Source: Corbicula japonica (Eukaryota > Mollusca > Bivalvia > Venerida > Cyrenidae). From it: a stretch of 64,000 nucleotides of DNA. Made by a program: the position numbers and the translations under genes. Shown here piece after piece: positions 22,351 to 35,500 of the stretch. The notes beneath the pieces are model-generated. The model had not been told where the DNA came from. It saw only the letters and a list, made by a program, of their open reading frames with translations, and searched no databases. The stretch is from assembly GCA_038501625.1 (NCBI GenBank), contig JAZAYU010000126.1, positions 1,426,001 to 1,490,000 on the forward strand. The letters are read 5' to 3'. Position 1 is the stretch's first letter. Each line of letters starts with the position of its first letter.

Positions 22351-22432
22351 ACAGTACAATTTGAATCCATCCCAAATGATGGTATGCATATGGTGGTGAA
22401 CAATGAACCATCAATGCGATATTTTCAGATTA

Positions 22433-23418
22433 CCGTAATGACCCTAAGTATTGGGACACCCTAAATATTGGGACACCCTTATTTTTCACGAAAATAATTT
22501 TTTTGTGTCCCTAAATTTTGGGACTCTTTTATTATCAGTATTTTTCGGTGTCCCTTAGTTTTGGGACACTTTTATAAATGGTATTTTTGCGTTCCTCAAT
22601 TTTGGGACAAGAGATATCTGCTCGGTAACCATGCAGGTTCGCCCATGTTCTTCAGACTTTCACCATGTTATTGCAGAGTTTACCTTACTATCATGCCGTG
22701 TATCTTGAAACAAAACTTTTAACGTTCAGCGATATCTACCATGAGGAATTCAAGAAGAAAAATTAGAATATATAAAGTACCAATATACCTTTTTTATTTA
22801 ACCAAAGCTCCTCTGTAAAATAAAAGGCTATCGTTTTCGTTTTTTCAATTAACTATATTCCCGTATCCAAAGAACTTTACTCTCGTTTTTCGATCTGTTT
22901 ATTGTCAAAAACTAGCTAAACTGATTATGCAAGTGCAAATAACAGCTGGGGCGAGTGTCAGTGTCAGTCCTGAGTATTGAAGTTAATTCTTATCAAAACA
23001 GACTGTCCAATGACCGACACAGGTGTGAAAACTTCCCAGTTAAGCCACCTGTTTCAAGTCGGCAAGCATGTGTCATTAAAACATGCAAAGGGATTAACGG
23101 AATGTCAATTACCACTTAACGAAATAATGCTTGACAAGTTTTAACACAAAAATGAATCATTTTAATCTCCAAACTGTAGACAGAAAATAATGACAAAAAT
23201 ATTAAAAATTATTTGATTTCGTATAATCATTATTATGTAACGGTTTATCCGTCTAGGTTGACTTCCTATATTGTTTTTGGACATAACTAGTGCATGCATG
23301 TAAATCGACCCAAAATATTGGGACACTTTTTGAACAAATATTTTTATGCGACCCTTAATATTGGGACACGAAAAATTTTAATTATTTTTAACTGTCCCAA
23401 TATTTAGGGTGATTACGG
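22433..23418. mobile_element. 986-bp non-autonomous DNA transposon, TA target
   Basis: The terminal inverted repeats of 26 bp start CCGTAATGACCCTAAG on the left and CCGTAATCACCCTAAA on the right complement, each flanked by TA (22431-22432 and 23419-23420). The left 180 bp carry repeated GTGTCCC...TTTTGGGACAC dyads roughly every 55 bp, and the right end has at least three GGGACA copies. A TA duplication fits the Tc1/mariner group. There is no ORF. Confidence 0.8.
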
Positions 23419-23606
23419 TAGTACCATTCCATGTTCTGTGGCGTATGGTCCCCAGATAAAAGAATGGGTTTGCCCTAAATGAGAAAACAATGGGCGTAAC
23501 TAAACTAAAGAGAGAATTAAAGAGAACAAATAAAACTTAACAAATTAACAGACGTAAAAGAAATGCTATTTGTTTAGTTATGAATCAATTATTTTTGTTT
23601 TATTAT

Positions 23607-23857
23607 GAGGCACGCCACGGGAAAAGGTACCTTCGGGTCATTTTGTGTCATTTTTGTTGATACTATTTTCTAGAAAGAACTTTCAAATTTCTATTATTTT
23701 CTCATAACAAAACAGTGATTTTATTACACATTTTGACAATAAAATGGTATTTTTACTGCGAATTGCATAATAACTAATGTCGTCTGCTCAACTTTATGAC
23801 GTCGTTTCAAGGATTGACGTCAACTGCCCGAAGGTACTTTTTCCCGTGGCGTGCCTC
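23607..23857. mobile_element. 251-bp MITE, family GGTACCTTCGG, copy 2
   Basis: The same family as 13521-13771 in opposite orientation, and the same length. Termini are GAGGCACGCCACGGG. It is flanked by TTAT (23603-23606 and 23858-23861). The internal TTGACGTCAA and GCAGACGACATTA blocks are shared with copy 1 on the other strand. Confidence 0.85.
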
Positions 23858-23861
23858 TTAT

Positions 23862-24903
23862 AGTCCTACACCTATCATTTTCAATCTCAGGAAAGATATT
23901 AAATTTCGGTTTTTATAGCTCAATATACACACACAAAAAACTTGAATAAAAAATTACGAGTCTTAAATGTAAAATATGCATATCAGAAATTGCGTATCCA
24001 CAGCTTTACAAAACAGCCAAAGCAGAGGAAAAACGAGAATAGGTTTACACAATGATCATTCTTAAAAAGACCCCACAAACAACGAAAATGAGAATGACAC
24101 TTAAAATAATCGATTCATTGCTATTGTTTAATGCAGATAATGTTTTTCGTGTGTCGGCTGTAAAAAGTTATACATTGAATCATTTCTATTACTAATTACG
24201 TCCTTTAAAAACTGTTGAGTACGATAAAGTATGCAAAAACTGAGCAGCGATAATTTTCCTTTGTTTGGAACGGTCGAAGTTTACAAACTCTCTCGTTTAC
24301 TCGAGACCGCCATGATAAGTTGAGTCACAAGTATTCTATCAAATAAAGTATCTCCTTGATAAATGATAACGACTTCTTTTACATTTATTTTCCGTGTGAC
24401 AAACTTTCCTGAAAATTACATATGAATGCAAACTGCACTCACATAAAATTTATAAAGTTGTGAAAACGGAAAAAAATACCATCGCATTTATCCCCTTTTT
24501 AAATGCATTTCAGGTCTTGCGCTACACTACTGGAGATAACATATGACCGTCCATCCGAAAGATAACTTTGGACAATGGAGATGTATAGAAAACAAAGAAT
24601 AAACTAAGAACATCACCCCAACATCTCTAAACTGGAGACTCAATAATGGGCTTTCATGAAAAGACAACGTCTATGACACAGAACGTCTCCAAACCAATCA
24701 AACAACAAAAACACAGCCAACCGGCGAGAAAACTTTTCCTTCCTTAATTTCAGGAGATATTTACTGCACATGTGCTAATGAGACTCCGTTAACGAAAAAG
24801 ACCTAACGTAAGGTTGTTTGGAAATATAACTAAGGTCGCATTGAAGTTTTAGTTAAGTCTTTAAACAATCGCGTCGATGTGACAGCGTTTTTTTTTCACC
24901 AAA
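23862..24903. other. Upstream region of the glycosyltransferase-like gene
   Basis: It contains an R1 fragment (23965-24045) and otherwise no recognised feature. No clear TATA box was found, and the 5' UTR limits are unknown. Confidence 0.5.
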
Positions 24904-26037
24904 ATGCAAAAGAGTGTTCAGATTATTCTTTTTCTTTTTGTTTGTTGTTTACTTTCAATAAATTTATTTTTTAAACCTTGGAATAAAGAAATAATATTTC
25001 AAGATGAAAACTTCAAGACGAATCCACACTCGACCTTATCTACCAACACAACTTTAAATAAAACTAGTGAAAATCCTCATAAAGAAAGTGACACTCTTAC
25101 CACTACTGCTAACACTATTAATTTAATCGTTCCTTTACCAGAAAATTGCAAGATAAATAATTATGCTGCAACAAATCAAAATTGCAATAACCAGGAAATA
25201 ACGGACTATTTTCTGAAACATATTGCTGCATTGAATAACGACTTGGCAGAGTTTAACGCGTTCTCGAACATGACTAACAATTTGACACAGTTTCAACGCG
25301 ATAAAACAACAAAAATCGGAATGTTGATACCAACGACAACCAGAAAAGTGAAGTGCCAAGATTTGTTGCAATATACTCTTTTTGAAAAATCATTACCTTC
25401 CATTCTTAAAACTTTAACGAGTGGCTTCATTTACAAGATATTTATAGGATTTGACAAAACTGATGTGTATTTTTCAAAACTTAAAAACTTAACAAAGGAC
25501 ATTGCCTATTTTAACTCCATTGTGTTAGTGGAAGTTGAGTGTCAAACGTTCGTTGCGGCCGTTAACACAGTCGCAAAAGAAGCTTATTTAGAAGGTATGG
25601 ACTATCTTGTTCGGATCAATGATGACACGGTGTTTGAAACGGCTAACTGGTCTATCTTCGCTATCGACGTGTTAAAAAGGTATGACCCTCCTTATGTAGG
25701 CGTTGTCGGGCCTACCTGTAATGAGGGAAACACGGGAATTTTGACCCATGATATGGTTCATAGATTACATTTAGAAATATTTCCATATTACTACCCTCCT
25801 GTGTTTGAGAACTGGTGGTCAGATGATTGGATTACACAAGTGTATCAACCCGATCGCTTCACTAAGCTTACGACATGGACAGTTAAACATTTACTTCAGG
25901 AGACCAGATATGTTGTTGATTGGTCAATACAGGATAAGTTATTAAAAGCAGTTAAAGAAGGTAAAATAAAACTACACGCTTACGCTCCTGTGTTTCAGAA
26001 AGAAAATGCCAATGGGACGACACCACCGCCTTTGTAA
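24904..26037 (+). CDS. Probable Golgi type II membrane glycosyltransferase, single exon
   Basis: This is 377 residues without introns, from an ATG in a favourable context (ACCAAAATGC) to TAA. Residues 5-23 form one hydrophobic segment after a short basic N-terminus, the signal-anchor layout of Golgi glycosyltransferases. A Ser/Thr/Asn-rich stem with several N-glycosylation sequons follows (NTT, NKT, NMT, NLT). The globular part (about 136-365) has IGMLIPTTTR, a YLVRINDDTVF segment with an Asp-Asp pair at 240-241 suited to metal/nucleotide-sugar binding, VVGPTCNEGNTGILTHDMVHRLHLEIF, and WWSDDWIT. These suggest a GT-A-like glycosyltransferase, but I cannot name the family, donor or acceptor. 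The frame is intact, so it is probably functional. A retroelement relic begins under 100 bases downstream. Confidence 0.8.
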   Translation: MQKSVQIILFLFVCCLLSINLFFKPWNKEIIFQDENFKTNPHSTLSTNTTLNKTSENPHKESDTLTTTANTINLIVPLPENCKINNYAATNQNCNNQEITDYFLKHIAALNNDLAEFNAFSNMTNNLTQFQRDKTTKIGMLIPTTTRKVKCQDLLQYTLFEKSLPSILKTLTSGFIYKIFIGFDKTDVYFSKLKNLTKDIAYFNSIVLVEVECQTFVAAVNTVAKEAYLEGMDYLVRINDDTVFETANWSIFAIDVLKRYDPPYVGVVGPTCNEGNTGILTHDMVHRLHLEIFPYYYPPVFENWWSDDWITQVYQPDRFTKLTTWTVKHLLQETRYVVDWSIQDKLLKAVKEGKIKLHAYAPVFQKENANGTTPPPL

Positions 26038-26104
26038 TATAGGAAGTCCAAATTCCCTATTATTTCTCTTACGACCAATCCTGTTGTTGTTGTTGTTGTT
26101 TTAA

Positions 26105-29100
26105 TTTAATCAGACAATGTTTATTTATACAAAATTAAGAATTAAAAATTGTAAGAAAAATGTATCCCCGGTGGACACACCGTATGACGACGTAAATCAG
26201 TTACATCAAAAGCAAGAAAAGCCCAAACGGAAACAGTATCAGCCAAGAGCAAGGCCAGCACAAAAGCCAGCAAAGTTCAAGACCTGCTATCGTTGCGGAG
26301 GAAAAGGTCATTCCGGTCATGAATGTATCAAGTCAAGAAATATTGTGTGCCACAATTGCAGAAAGCAAGGTCACTGCAAAAATGTGTAAATCAAAGAAAC
26401 GTGAAGTGCGCTGTGTAAATGAAAATGAGGAATCTGATCAGTAAAGCAGTGAAAATGAATGCATATTTGGATTAAATTCAATTCCATTCGTGGAAGTAGA
26501 AATTGAAGGAGTCAAATGTAAATTACTCATTGATTCTGGATCTAGTGTAAATTGTTTAGATCGCGCTACTTATGAGAATGTGAAATTAAAAAGCACAAAA
26601 ATCGCAAAATCTCAATCCAAAATCTATCCATATGCTCAATCACAACCTTTGAAAATTTTTTGAGTTACTGAATTAAGAATGAAAATTAATGAGAAAATTG
26701 ATAAAATCAAATTTCATGTCATTGATAGTGAATGTACGCCAATAATTGGTCTACAATGTGCAGTTAATCTTGGATTACTGAAGATTTGTGTGAACAGCGT
26801 AGCAAACGGTGAACACAATGTGGATCACATACTATCAGAATACAACAACAGATTCCAGCGACTTGGAAAACTCAAGGACTTCCAACTCCAACTCAACATC
26901 AAAAAAGATGTCAAGCCGGTTGCACAGCCAAATCGCCGTCTACCATTCAAAATTCGACAGCAAGTCAAGAAGAAAATCAGAGAACTTCTAGACGCCGACG
27001 TCATCGAGAAAGTCGAAGGTGCGACGCCGTGGGTATCACCCCTGGTAGTCATTCCCAAGAGTAATGGGGACATTCGAATATGCGTCGACATGAGGCAAGC
27101 TAATCAAGCTATCAAAAGGGAGCGATTTGGTATCACCAAATGGAACTCGACTCCGAAAGCCGAGATATCACATGCTTTGTGACAAATGATGGTATATTCA
27201 GATACAAACGATTGATGTTTAAAATTTCAAGTGCCTCCGAGGTCTACCAAAGAGTCATTCAGCACACACATCAAGACATACCGAACTGCAAAAACATTTC
27301 GGATGATATAATCGGGTACACTTCAACACGAGAAGATCATGATGCAACCTTGAGAAAAGTTTTGCAACGTCTACGAGATAAAAACTTGACACTGAATAAA
27401 GAAAAGTGTGAATTTTGCAAAACGACAATGAAATTTATGAGTCATACCGTCACCGCTGAAGGACTAATGCCACAAGAAAGCAAAATTGAAGCAGTGCTTA
27501 ACACAGCACCACCGCAAAATGTGAAAGAAGTGAAATCCTTCTTAGGACTATTGCTCAAAGTTCCTACCAAATTTCGCGACAGAATCTGAGCCAATCAGAA
27601 AATTAACAAGAAAGAGCATTTCCTTCGTGTGGGGAAAAGAACAGCAAACAGCATTTCAAAAATTGAAATCGTTGCTAACAAGTGCAAGTGTTATGGCATT
27701 TTACAACCCAAATGCCGAAACTACGATTTCTGTAGATGCATCTCCATTTGGACTAGGTGCAATTTTATCTCTGAAACAAAGTGATGGACCCTTTAAGCCA
27801 GTAGCATATGCTAGCAGAACATTGAATCCGACTGAAAGACGTTACAGTCAAATTGAACGTGAGTGACATGGGGCATCGAAAAGTTTCGATCATATGTGTA
27901 TGGATTAACATTCAAGGTTATCACTGATCACAAAACACTGATCAACATCTTCAAGCCAACACACATGCCTCTAGCAAGACTTGAAAGAATGTTATTACGC
28001 CTTCAAAGCTACAAATTCACAGTAGAATTCCAATCAGGAGCATTAAACCCTGCAGACATCCTTTCAAAGTCAACATTCAAGCAAGAAAAATGTGAAATAT
28101 CAAGCATTACAGAGAAATACATGGATTACCTGTGTGAAAATGCAGTGCCCTCAGCCATGACCTTAGATCAAATTGATAAAGAGTCATCTCAGGACAAATT
28201 CATTCAAGAACTGACTCAGTGCATTAATCAGGGCAAATGGCCGAAACATGAAAAATTCAAGACATTTTTCAAGCTGCGGAATGAGCTGTCCATTCATAAC
28301 AATGTTATTCTAAGAGGTAACAGAATGGTAATTCCAGAGAGACTTAGACCAATGGTTCTACAATTAGCTCATGAACCTCACCAAGGCATTGTGAAAACAA
28401 AACAAATGTTGAGAGAAAAAGTTTATTGGCCAGGCATTGACAGTGAAATTGAACAGTTAATTAAAACATGTTATCAGTGCCAGGTTACTTCAAAACAACC
28501 TCAATAACAACAAATCACACCGACTGAAATGCCAGAAGCACCATGGCAAAGCGTTGGAATGGATCTCACAGGACCGTTTCCCGGCGGATAATATTTACTG
28601 GTCGTAATCGACTATTATTCGCGCTTCCCAGAAGTTGAAATTATGAAGTCAATCACGTCAAACGCAATCAAGCAAAGGCTAATGAAAATCTTCGCAACAC
28701 ACGGACTGCCGCACGAAATCAAAACTGACAACGCGCCATATATGGTATCTCAAGAACTTACATCCTTTTTCAAAGCAAATGGTATTAAACATCATTGAGT
28801 AACCATTTACCACCCGCAAGCCGCAGGACTAGTAGAAAACTTCAATAAAACATTAGGAAAATGCGTGAAAACTGCCGTTGCCGGAAGAAAAAACTGGCGA
28901 ATTGAACTTTACAAATTCCTAATGACATACAGAACGACTCCTCACGTTGCTACCGGATCCGCACCTGCATCACTGTTATTCAACAGAACAGTGAAAAACA
29001 AACTCCCTCATTTCGAGAAGAAGAAAGACGATTCTCAAACTCGCAGAAAGGATGCTCTTCAAAAGCAGAAGATGAAAACCTATGCCGACAGACGATCAGG

Positions 29101-29775
29101 TACCCGTCAAGTGCATTATAAACTGGGACAGAAAGTTCTAATATTGAACAAAAATAATGGAAAATTAGATCCAAAGTGGAGTAGTGAAATTTACACTGTT
29201 ATCGGACAGAAAGGAAATCAAATTAAACTTAAATCATGATTCAATGACATTTTCAGGAGAAACATTTCCCAGACCAGGCCATTCTATCAGAAATAAACTT
29301 TCAGTGAACTTGCAGAAAATGCCAAAATGACCATTAGAACTGATAAAATTAATGACAGTTGTTCTCTGAGAATTTAATAGCATGAGAAGCTGCTGAAATA
29401 AAAACATTTAAATCAGCACAAATTATTATTCATGTCAGTCAAGTCATGAAAAGATAGTTAATCAAATTACCGTGACATTCTAAAGCTATTAATAGTGTAG
29501 ATGTATAAACACTATCACATGATATCACATTATGGTACCGCTTAATGAGATTAATGGTTTCTTGTTAAACTTTTGATGTTCTTAGAATTAATGTTCTATC
29601 TAAAGAAAGGGCGGATGTAATGTATTAACTCTCTGTGGCCAATACCTGACCACTGCTGATAAGCTCCGCCTACCACTCTGCCTCTCTCATACCATGTTGT
29701 AAATTGTTAATCAGAATAGATTTAGTAACCAAACACAAAGGTGTTACTTCTTACTCTAAGGTCCCAAACATTACA
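26105..29775 (+). pseudogene. Decayed Ty3/gypsy retrotransposon (gag end, PR, RT, RH, IN, LTR)
   Basis: The order along the strand is a CCHC zinc knuckle (CYRCGGKGHSGHEC, about 26286) and a second broken by a one-base shift; a retropepsin with LIDSGSS (about 26527); reverse transcriptase (VIEKVEGATPWVSPL, then ISSASEVYQ); RNase H (VDASPFGLG); and integrase (H2C2 region, then MDLTGPF, KTDNAPY and VENFN). Inactivating lesions include a stop in the protease at about 26661, a reverse transcriptase deletion near 27130 that removes the motif-A Asp region, ISDD in place of YxDD at the active site, a stop/frameshift at 27864, and stops at 28507, 28591 and 28798. Most of gag and the 5' LTR are absent. 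Only the 3' LTR remains. Confidence 0.9.
29616..29775 (+). repeat. Solo-type 160-bp 3' LTR of the decayed element
   Basis: It starts TGTAATG and ends CATTACA, a 7-bp terminal inverted repeat, and is preceded by the purine-rich AAAGAAAGGGCGGA. It is short for Ty3/gypsy. No matching 5' LTR was found near 26.1 kb. Confidence 0.85.
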
Positions 29776-30559
29776 GTTTTCTAATAGAGATAAGAGTTTT
29801 GCAACTATAATTTTAAACTTTTTAAGAACTTTTTGGCAAAACGCGTAGCCTAGTAAATTGTAACAAGCTCTTCCTCCCCAATCACTCCATCGCTCTCCAA
29901 AAGACTCCGCAACACTTCGAAATTTCGCTTTGCTATACGTTATACGTTATAAGAGGTATTATAAAAGTAAGTAGGTCGCTTTCAGAAATATTCGTTTTAA
30001 GAAAATGTTTTATCTAGCAACCCTTTTGACTACTTCTCCCCGTACATTCAATCAATACTGTTATCTTTTCATCCCTCAGGGATTGCTGTTTACGTTCATT
30101 TTATCGCCGATATCCAGATCTAATTCATAAATACAGCTGCAGTTTAAAATCACTATTACAACAAGGAATTTCACAGCCATATTTTTATGGAGATTTAATT
30201 TATAAACTTAAGAAGATATAAGGCGATGTTACTTTCTCCCGGTTATTCGTAAAAACCATCTGTAAATTTAAAAAGATAGTTTACCAACATGATATTTTAC
30301 AGCGCTCTGCATGCCTGGTGATTACCCATCTACAGTTGATCATTATGCTTACCTGTTTGGTTGCACGACGGTGGCAGGGTTTAAGAGTTTATAAAGGTTT
30401 ATGGGGAAATCTTTTCTTAAAAGAACCTAGAAGCTCGAGTTGTTTTTTTTATCCCTGTCATCTTGTTCTTGCTGATTTTACTCAAGGTGTTCTGGTCTCG
30501 GTAAGATCATTGAGTACCCGCCCTTTGGCTTTGCAATGCTATTAAATTCTTATGTTTAT
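29776..30559. other. Intergenic stretch, nothing recognised
   Basis: AT-rich; a small tandem duplication TATACGTTATACGTTATA occurs near 29933. No gene supported. Confidence 0.5.
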
Positions 30560-30900
30560 ATGTTTGTATGCTTTTGCATGCAATATTGTTGAGCTGATGG
30601 GTGGGTTGGAGTTATTTCACCAAGACAATTTGTACTTGTTTTGTGACACGAGAACCTTTTTGGGCAAGTGTGAGGTTGGTGCACCCTAGAACCTGGTTTA
30701 AACCCCCAGTGGCAATGTTTTACCACTGACCTTTCCAAGGCGGTAACCCCTCTGGTTCTCACTTTCGATATTTGTTTGTGGCGTCCATTTTGAAACTGAT
30801 TATTGTAATACCATGCTCTCTTTTCCTCTCTACTTTTTGGCTGTGTGGGGAGGCTGTGTATGATGGATGTGGCCATTCCTGATATGCATTTCATTTTTTA
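30560..30900 (+). repeat. Dispersed repeat family R1, longest copy
   Basis: It contains TTTTGCATGCAATATTG, TTCACCAAGACAA, GTGCACCCTAGAACCTGG, CCAAGGCGGTAACCCC and CATGCTCTCTTTTCCTCTC in order. Parts recur at 6395, 8400 (inverted), 18478, 20215, 23965 and 38222. No terminal repeats or polymerase III boxes were recognised. Confidence 0.7.
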
Positions 30901-31874
30901 TATGCCGTTATAGTGCTACTATCATTCATTTGCGTTTAATTTAAAACAGCTAGTAAATGGTCTCAGTATCTGAGACGAAGAGCATTGTTCGAATTGTCAA
31001 TCCATGGTCTGTGTCTTGATAAGGCTTCTTGGGAACATTGACATTTGGGCTGTTATCGCCGTCTGCTCGGACAAGCAATAACAGATACATGTAACATAAA
31101 GACTGTTTAAAGCAGGAGTCAAGAAAGATTCCTTGCCAGAGCCTTTGATTATCTGAAATCCATAATTGAACTTTCGTGCAGGGTGGCGACTGGCGCCAAA
31201 ATTATTTAGCTATTAACGGCATTTCTTATGTCAGGTTAATGTGACAGTGTCCTTGAAGTCGGAACAGGTTTGTGTGTAACACATCCTCATAATATGATTT
31301 TTTAATGCCAAGTTATTTTAAGCATATATTTCCAATTGACTAAGTTAGAAGGTTGCTTTGACCTTGACTTTGTTTTAATTTACTTGAAAATCTTCTATTA
31401 GCGTTCTCTGTCTACATTTCCATTGAGTATTTTCGGCGTTTAGCTTGAACGCATATGATGCTGATGGTCTTGATCGAGTCCAGCGATTGGTCTCTTACAT
31501 GTTTTGTTTCACAAAAAACATTACTAAAACATACCAAAATTATTGTGGCTTCATTTATTTATCAGGAATAAAATTTTGATGTTGCCATGAAAAAGTCATT
31601 CTCATTATCTAACAAATAGCTAACATCTACTATCAACAAAACCATTAATTGTTTTCACTGCATTTCAAATGGCGGCTCTAAAAGCATGTTTACAATTTTC
31701 GGCAGGCACAGTGACTGACAAAAATCCCGTTCCAGAATTACGCAACACAGAGAAACCTTGCCAACTTGTTACGCATTCAGCCATCAGGCGTTAATCATTT
31801 CTGTAGCTGGATTAAAGTGAAGTGAAATCAAGGATAAGATGGAGAGAACTACTGGTATCATCTTACAGAACACA
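30901..31874. other. Intergenic stretch with one possible short exon
   Basis: An ATG in the context TTCAAATGGCGGCTC at 31669 opens a 41-codon frame ending at 31794. ATGGCGGC is typical of some metazoan promoters and translation starts, but no family was recognised and this may be chance. Nothing else was seen. Confidence 0.3.
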
Positions 31875-32595
31875 ACGACATAAGTTACCTCCCATGTTAT
31901 GACAAGTAATAAATAACTAAACATCTTACCGCACGCAACGACAGAAGTTACCTCCCATGTTATGACAAGTTATAGATAACTTAAACATCTTACCGCACAC
32001 AACGACAGAAGTTACCTCCCATGTTATGACAAGTAATAGATAACTTAAACATCTTACCGCACAAAACGACAGAAGTTACCTCCAATGTCATGACAAGTAA
32101 TAGATTACTTAAACATCTTACCGCACACAACGACAGAAGTTACCTCCCATGTTATGACAAGTAATAAATAACTTCGCATCTTACCGCACACAACGACAAA
32201 AGTTACCTCCCATGTTATGACAAGTAATAATAACTAAACATCTTACCGCACACAACGACAGAAGTCACCTCCCATGTTTTAAGAATTAATAGATAACTTA
32301 AACATCTTTCCGCACACAACGACAGAAGTTACCTCCCATGTTATGAGAAGTAATGGATAACTTAAACATCTTACCGCACACAACGACAGAAGTTACCTTC
32401 CATGTTTTGACAAGAAATAGATAACTTAAACATTTAACCGCACAAGACGACAGAAGTTACCTCCCATGTTATGAGAAGTAATGGATAACTTAAACATCTT
32501 ACCGCACACAACGACAGAAGTTACCTCCCATGTTATGACAAGTAATAAATAACTAAACATCTTACCGCACACAACGACAGAAGTCACCTCCCATG
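31875..32595 (+). repeat. 64-bp minisatellite, left block
   Basis: The unit of about 64 bp reads CTTACCGCACACAACGACAG, AAGTTACCTCCCATGTTATG, ACAAGTAATAGATAACTTAA, ACAT. About eleven units with small length and base variants are present. The block stops mid-unit at GTTAT, where a 3.75-kb element begins. Weak ORFs on the minus strand are repeat artefacts. Confidence 0.92.
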
Positions 32596-32599
32596 TTAT

Positions 32600-35500
32600 A
32601 GGCCGGTGGCCAGGAACATGTTTGCTCCCCCCCCCCTTAGGGAATTTTGTAGACATAATTTTTCTGAAAGCCTGTTATGTCCTGGATATTTTGCAGTGTG
32701 TTTGCACTCTGGCGAGTGGGGCATAAGGGTGTTATGGAGGTTTTAATATGTTACCCCTAAAATTTGTAGAAAAAATATATGGATTTTGAATCTTTAATTC
32801 TGCTCTAATCCAGATACGATTTAATAAAACTTGTATTTTTATATAAGGATGAAGTATTATCTGTTGATTGATGTAGTTTTCATTTCAAAATATTTGCACT
32901 TAAGTAACATATTTAGTGTATAACATACATAACCCTAAAAAGATGAAATTTAAGTCAGAAACTTACCTGTAGGATTTTTATTTGTAATCAAACTTAGGCA
33001 ATAATACTTGTTTTTGAAAGCTGCATGATCAAACAATATAAAACAGTGTGATTTTCATAAAAATCACACTGGCAATTGTAATGATTTTTCCATAATCTTA
33101 TATGTTACCATATCGCTAATTCAAACATTATATTCATGTTTTGGTATAAACAAGCATATAATATAGAGTTTAATTAAATTATTGAGCTTTATAAATGTAA
33201 GTGTTCTTGAAACTTGCATGACTTCAAATTTTCAACATACATAACATATGTTACTTATTAAAATAAGGCTTTTTTTCTTGTTTTTTATTTATTTTTAATG
33301 GTTTTAGCTGATATCTATTTGAAGAAATTAACTATGTGTGCTCTGTGCAATGCCCTGATGTTTGTTAGCCCTGTGTAGATTTCTTATTACATTCACAGAC
33401 GTTTTTGTAACTAATATTAATGATTGAATGAAGTATTTTCTCTAAAACTGATATAGTTGTACAAAGAACTGATTACATTTACAAAACTGTATCACGACTA
33501 AGCAATCATTTTAGATTAAACTGTAAAATAATAATAGTAAGAAGTTTCTTGTGTATACTATGTTATGTTATGTTATGTGGTTAAAATGTTAAAGTGTTTA
33601 AGCTTGTCCATTTTAAACCTTCAAATCTCCGTAACATATAATTCCAAAGTTACAATATTGACAAAGTACAATGCATTTATGAATAAAATTCTAAACAAAA
33701 GATAGAATTGGTTCCAAAAAGTAAAAATACAAGAGACAAAAATATTGCTTTGAAAAGTGTTACAAACAAAAATTATTAAAACTAACTATATGTTACCTAA
33801 TTATTTAAATAATGTTTTTCAGAAAGATCACTTAGAATAAAGAAAATAAATTTCAAAAACCGTGTTTTACCCGGTAGTTTGTATCTAGATTACCGTAGAG
33901 TCATTCATAATGTGAATATGAACTTTCTATAAACTATATTTACTAAAAACAAGGTTGAAAGCACCAGTTCTGGTCTTTTAGAGCAATAATAACTGACATT
34001 GCTGTTAAATAAAACATTTGAAATAAGAAAAATAAATTGTCCTAAATGAAACATTATTTTTTCCATTGTTCAAAGAATGCTTAAGAATTTGTTAAGAATT
34101 CCGTAAGATCTTTGTAGAATGTTATTTTTCTTAAAGACAAACAAGTGTTAAAGAGAAACATCCTTATCTGAAAGACAATCTGTGTAATGCAGGTGATGAT
34201 AAGCTAATAGACAAGTTAACGTTGACTTATGTATAATAATTTTTTTTAGGTAAAAATTCTTTTGCTCGAGTCAAAACAAAATGCTATATAATGCTCATGC
34301 TGTTTCAATGTTTTACAAATTCTACACCGAACCTTAGTACCGGTATTTTAGATAAAAAAAACTACTTTTAAAAACATTTCGAACATCAGATAATTTGATC
34401 AGCTTATTTGTGTAGTTTAAATGAAGTAGCTTTGAAATTTGTTATAGATCAACTTAAACATAATATAATATTATATAAAAATATTTATCAAAATGTTAAT
34501 TAACTAATCATTTGCAGTTTCTTGCTTTTCTTTTCTTATTAATTTTGCTGATTATTAAAGTAAAAATTGGTAACATATTATAGGATGACTAAAAACATAA
34601 ATAGAACAATAAAATGATAAAAAAATGTTAATTTTGTTTATTCTTTCTTTTCTACATTTTGTAAGAACCAATCGAGAGTATCTGGACTTAGCTTTAGACT
34701 GGATGCAACAGCCCATGATTAATGCAAACGTAAGCTGTATTACAATGTTGTCACTGAGCCATATTGATAGGTTTATTGTTAATTTGAAAAGATTTAAAAT
34801 AGGACGAACTTGAACCATCTACATCATACAAATTTATTTCAAGACATATTGAGCAGTACACAGATCATTAACCTCTAAAGTTTAACTAAATTTAAATTAA
34901 AAATTCATTACTGTTTAATATCACCAGCATCAATACCTTAATTTCCTTTTGTAACATAATTCTTAATATATATTACCTATTTTAATACAGATACATAAAG
35001 TGCAGGAAGGTTGGTAACTAAAATACGTTTTTTGGGGTAACATATTTAAAAATGGTGATTTATGATATGGTATTTATTTTTACTATGATATAAAGCTAAC
35101 TAATCTTTAAAACTCCTGAAGAGGTGTATTTAAAACAAAAACAATTACACCAAAACTTCAAATTTATTAACCATAGGCATAAGTATATGATATAGCATAA
35201 TACTAAAGTCACATATAACTAAAGTTAAAGATAATATTAACAAAGTGTTTAACACAGTTTACCTTTAAATCACACAATATGTCTTTCAGAGTTTATTTCT
35301 TTATAATTTAGTTTACATGTATTTATAATTATTTTATTTGCTATCTTTGAGATGTTTTTTCCATTGTTTGTTTTCAGATATTTTGGTTGGTTGGAATTTA
35401 CAAATATATGTATTTATTTACATACATTAAACAAGAAGTGTGTCTCAATGTGACTTTATTACATTAAAATACTGCATTCTTATTTATATTAATGAATTAA

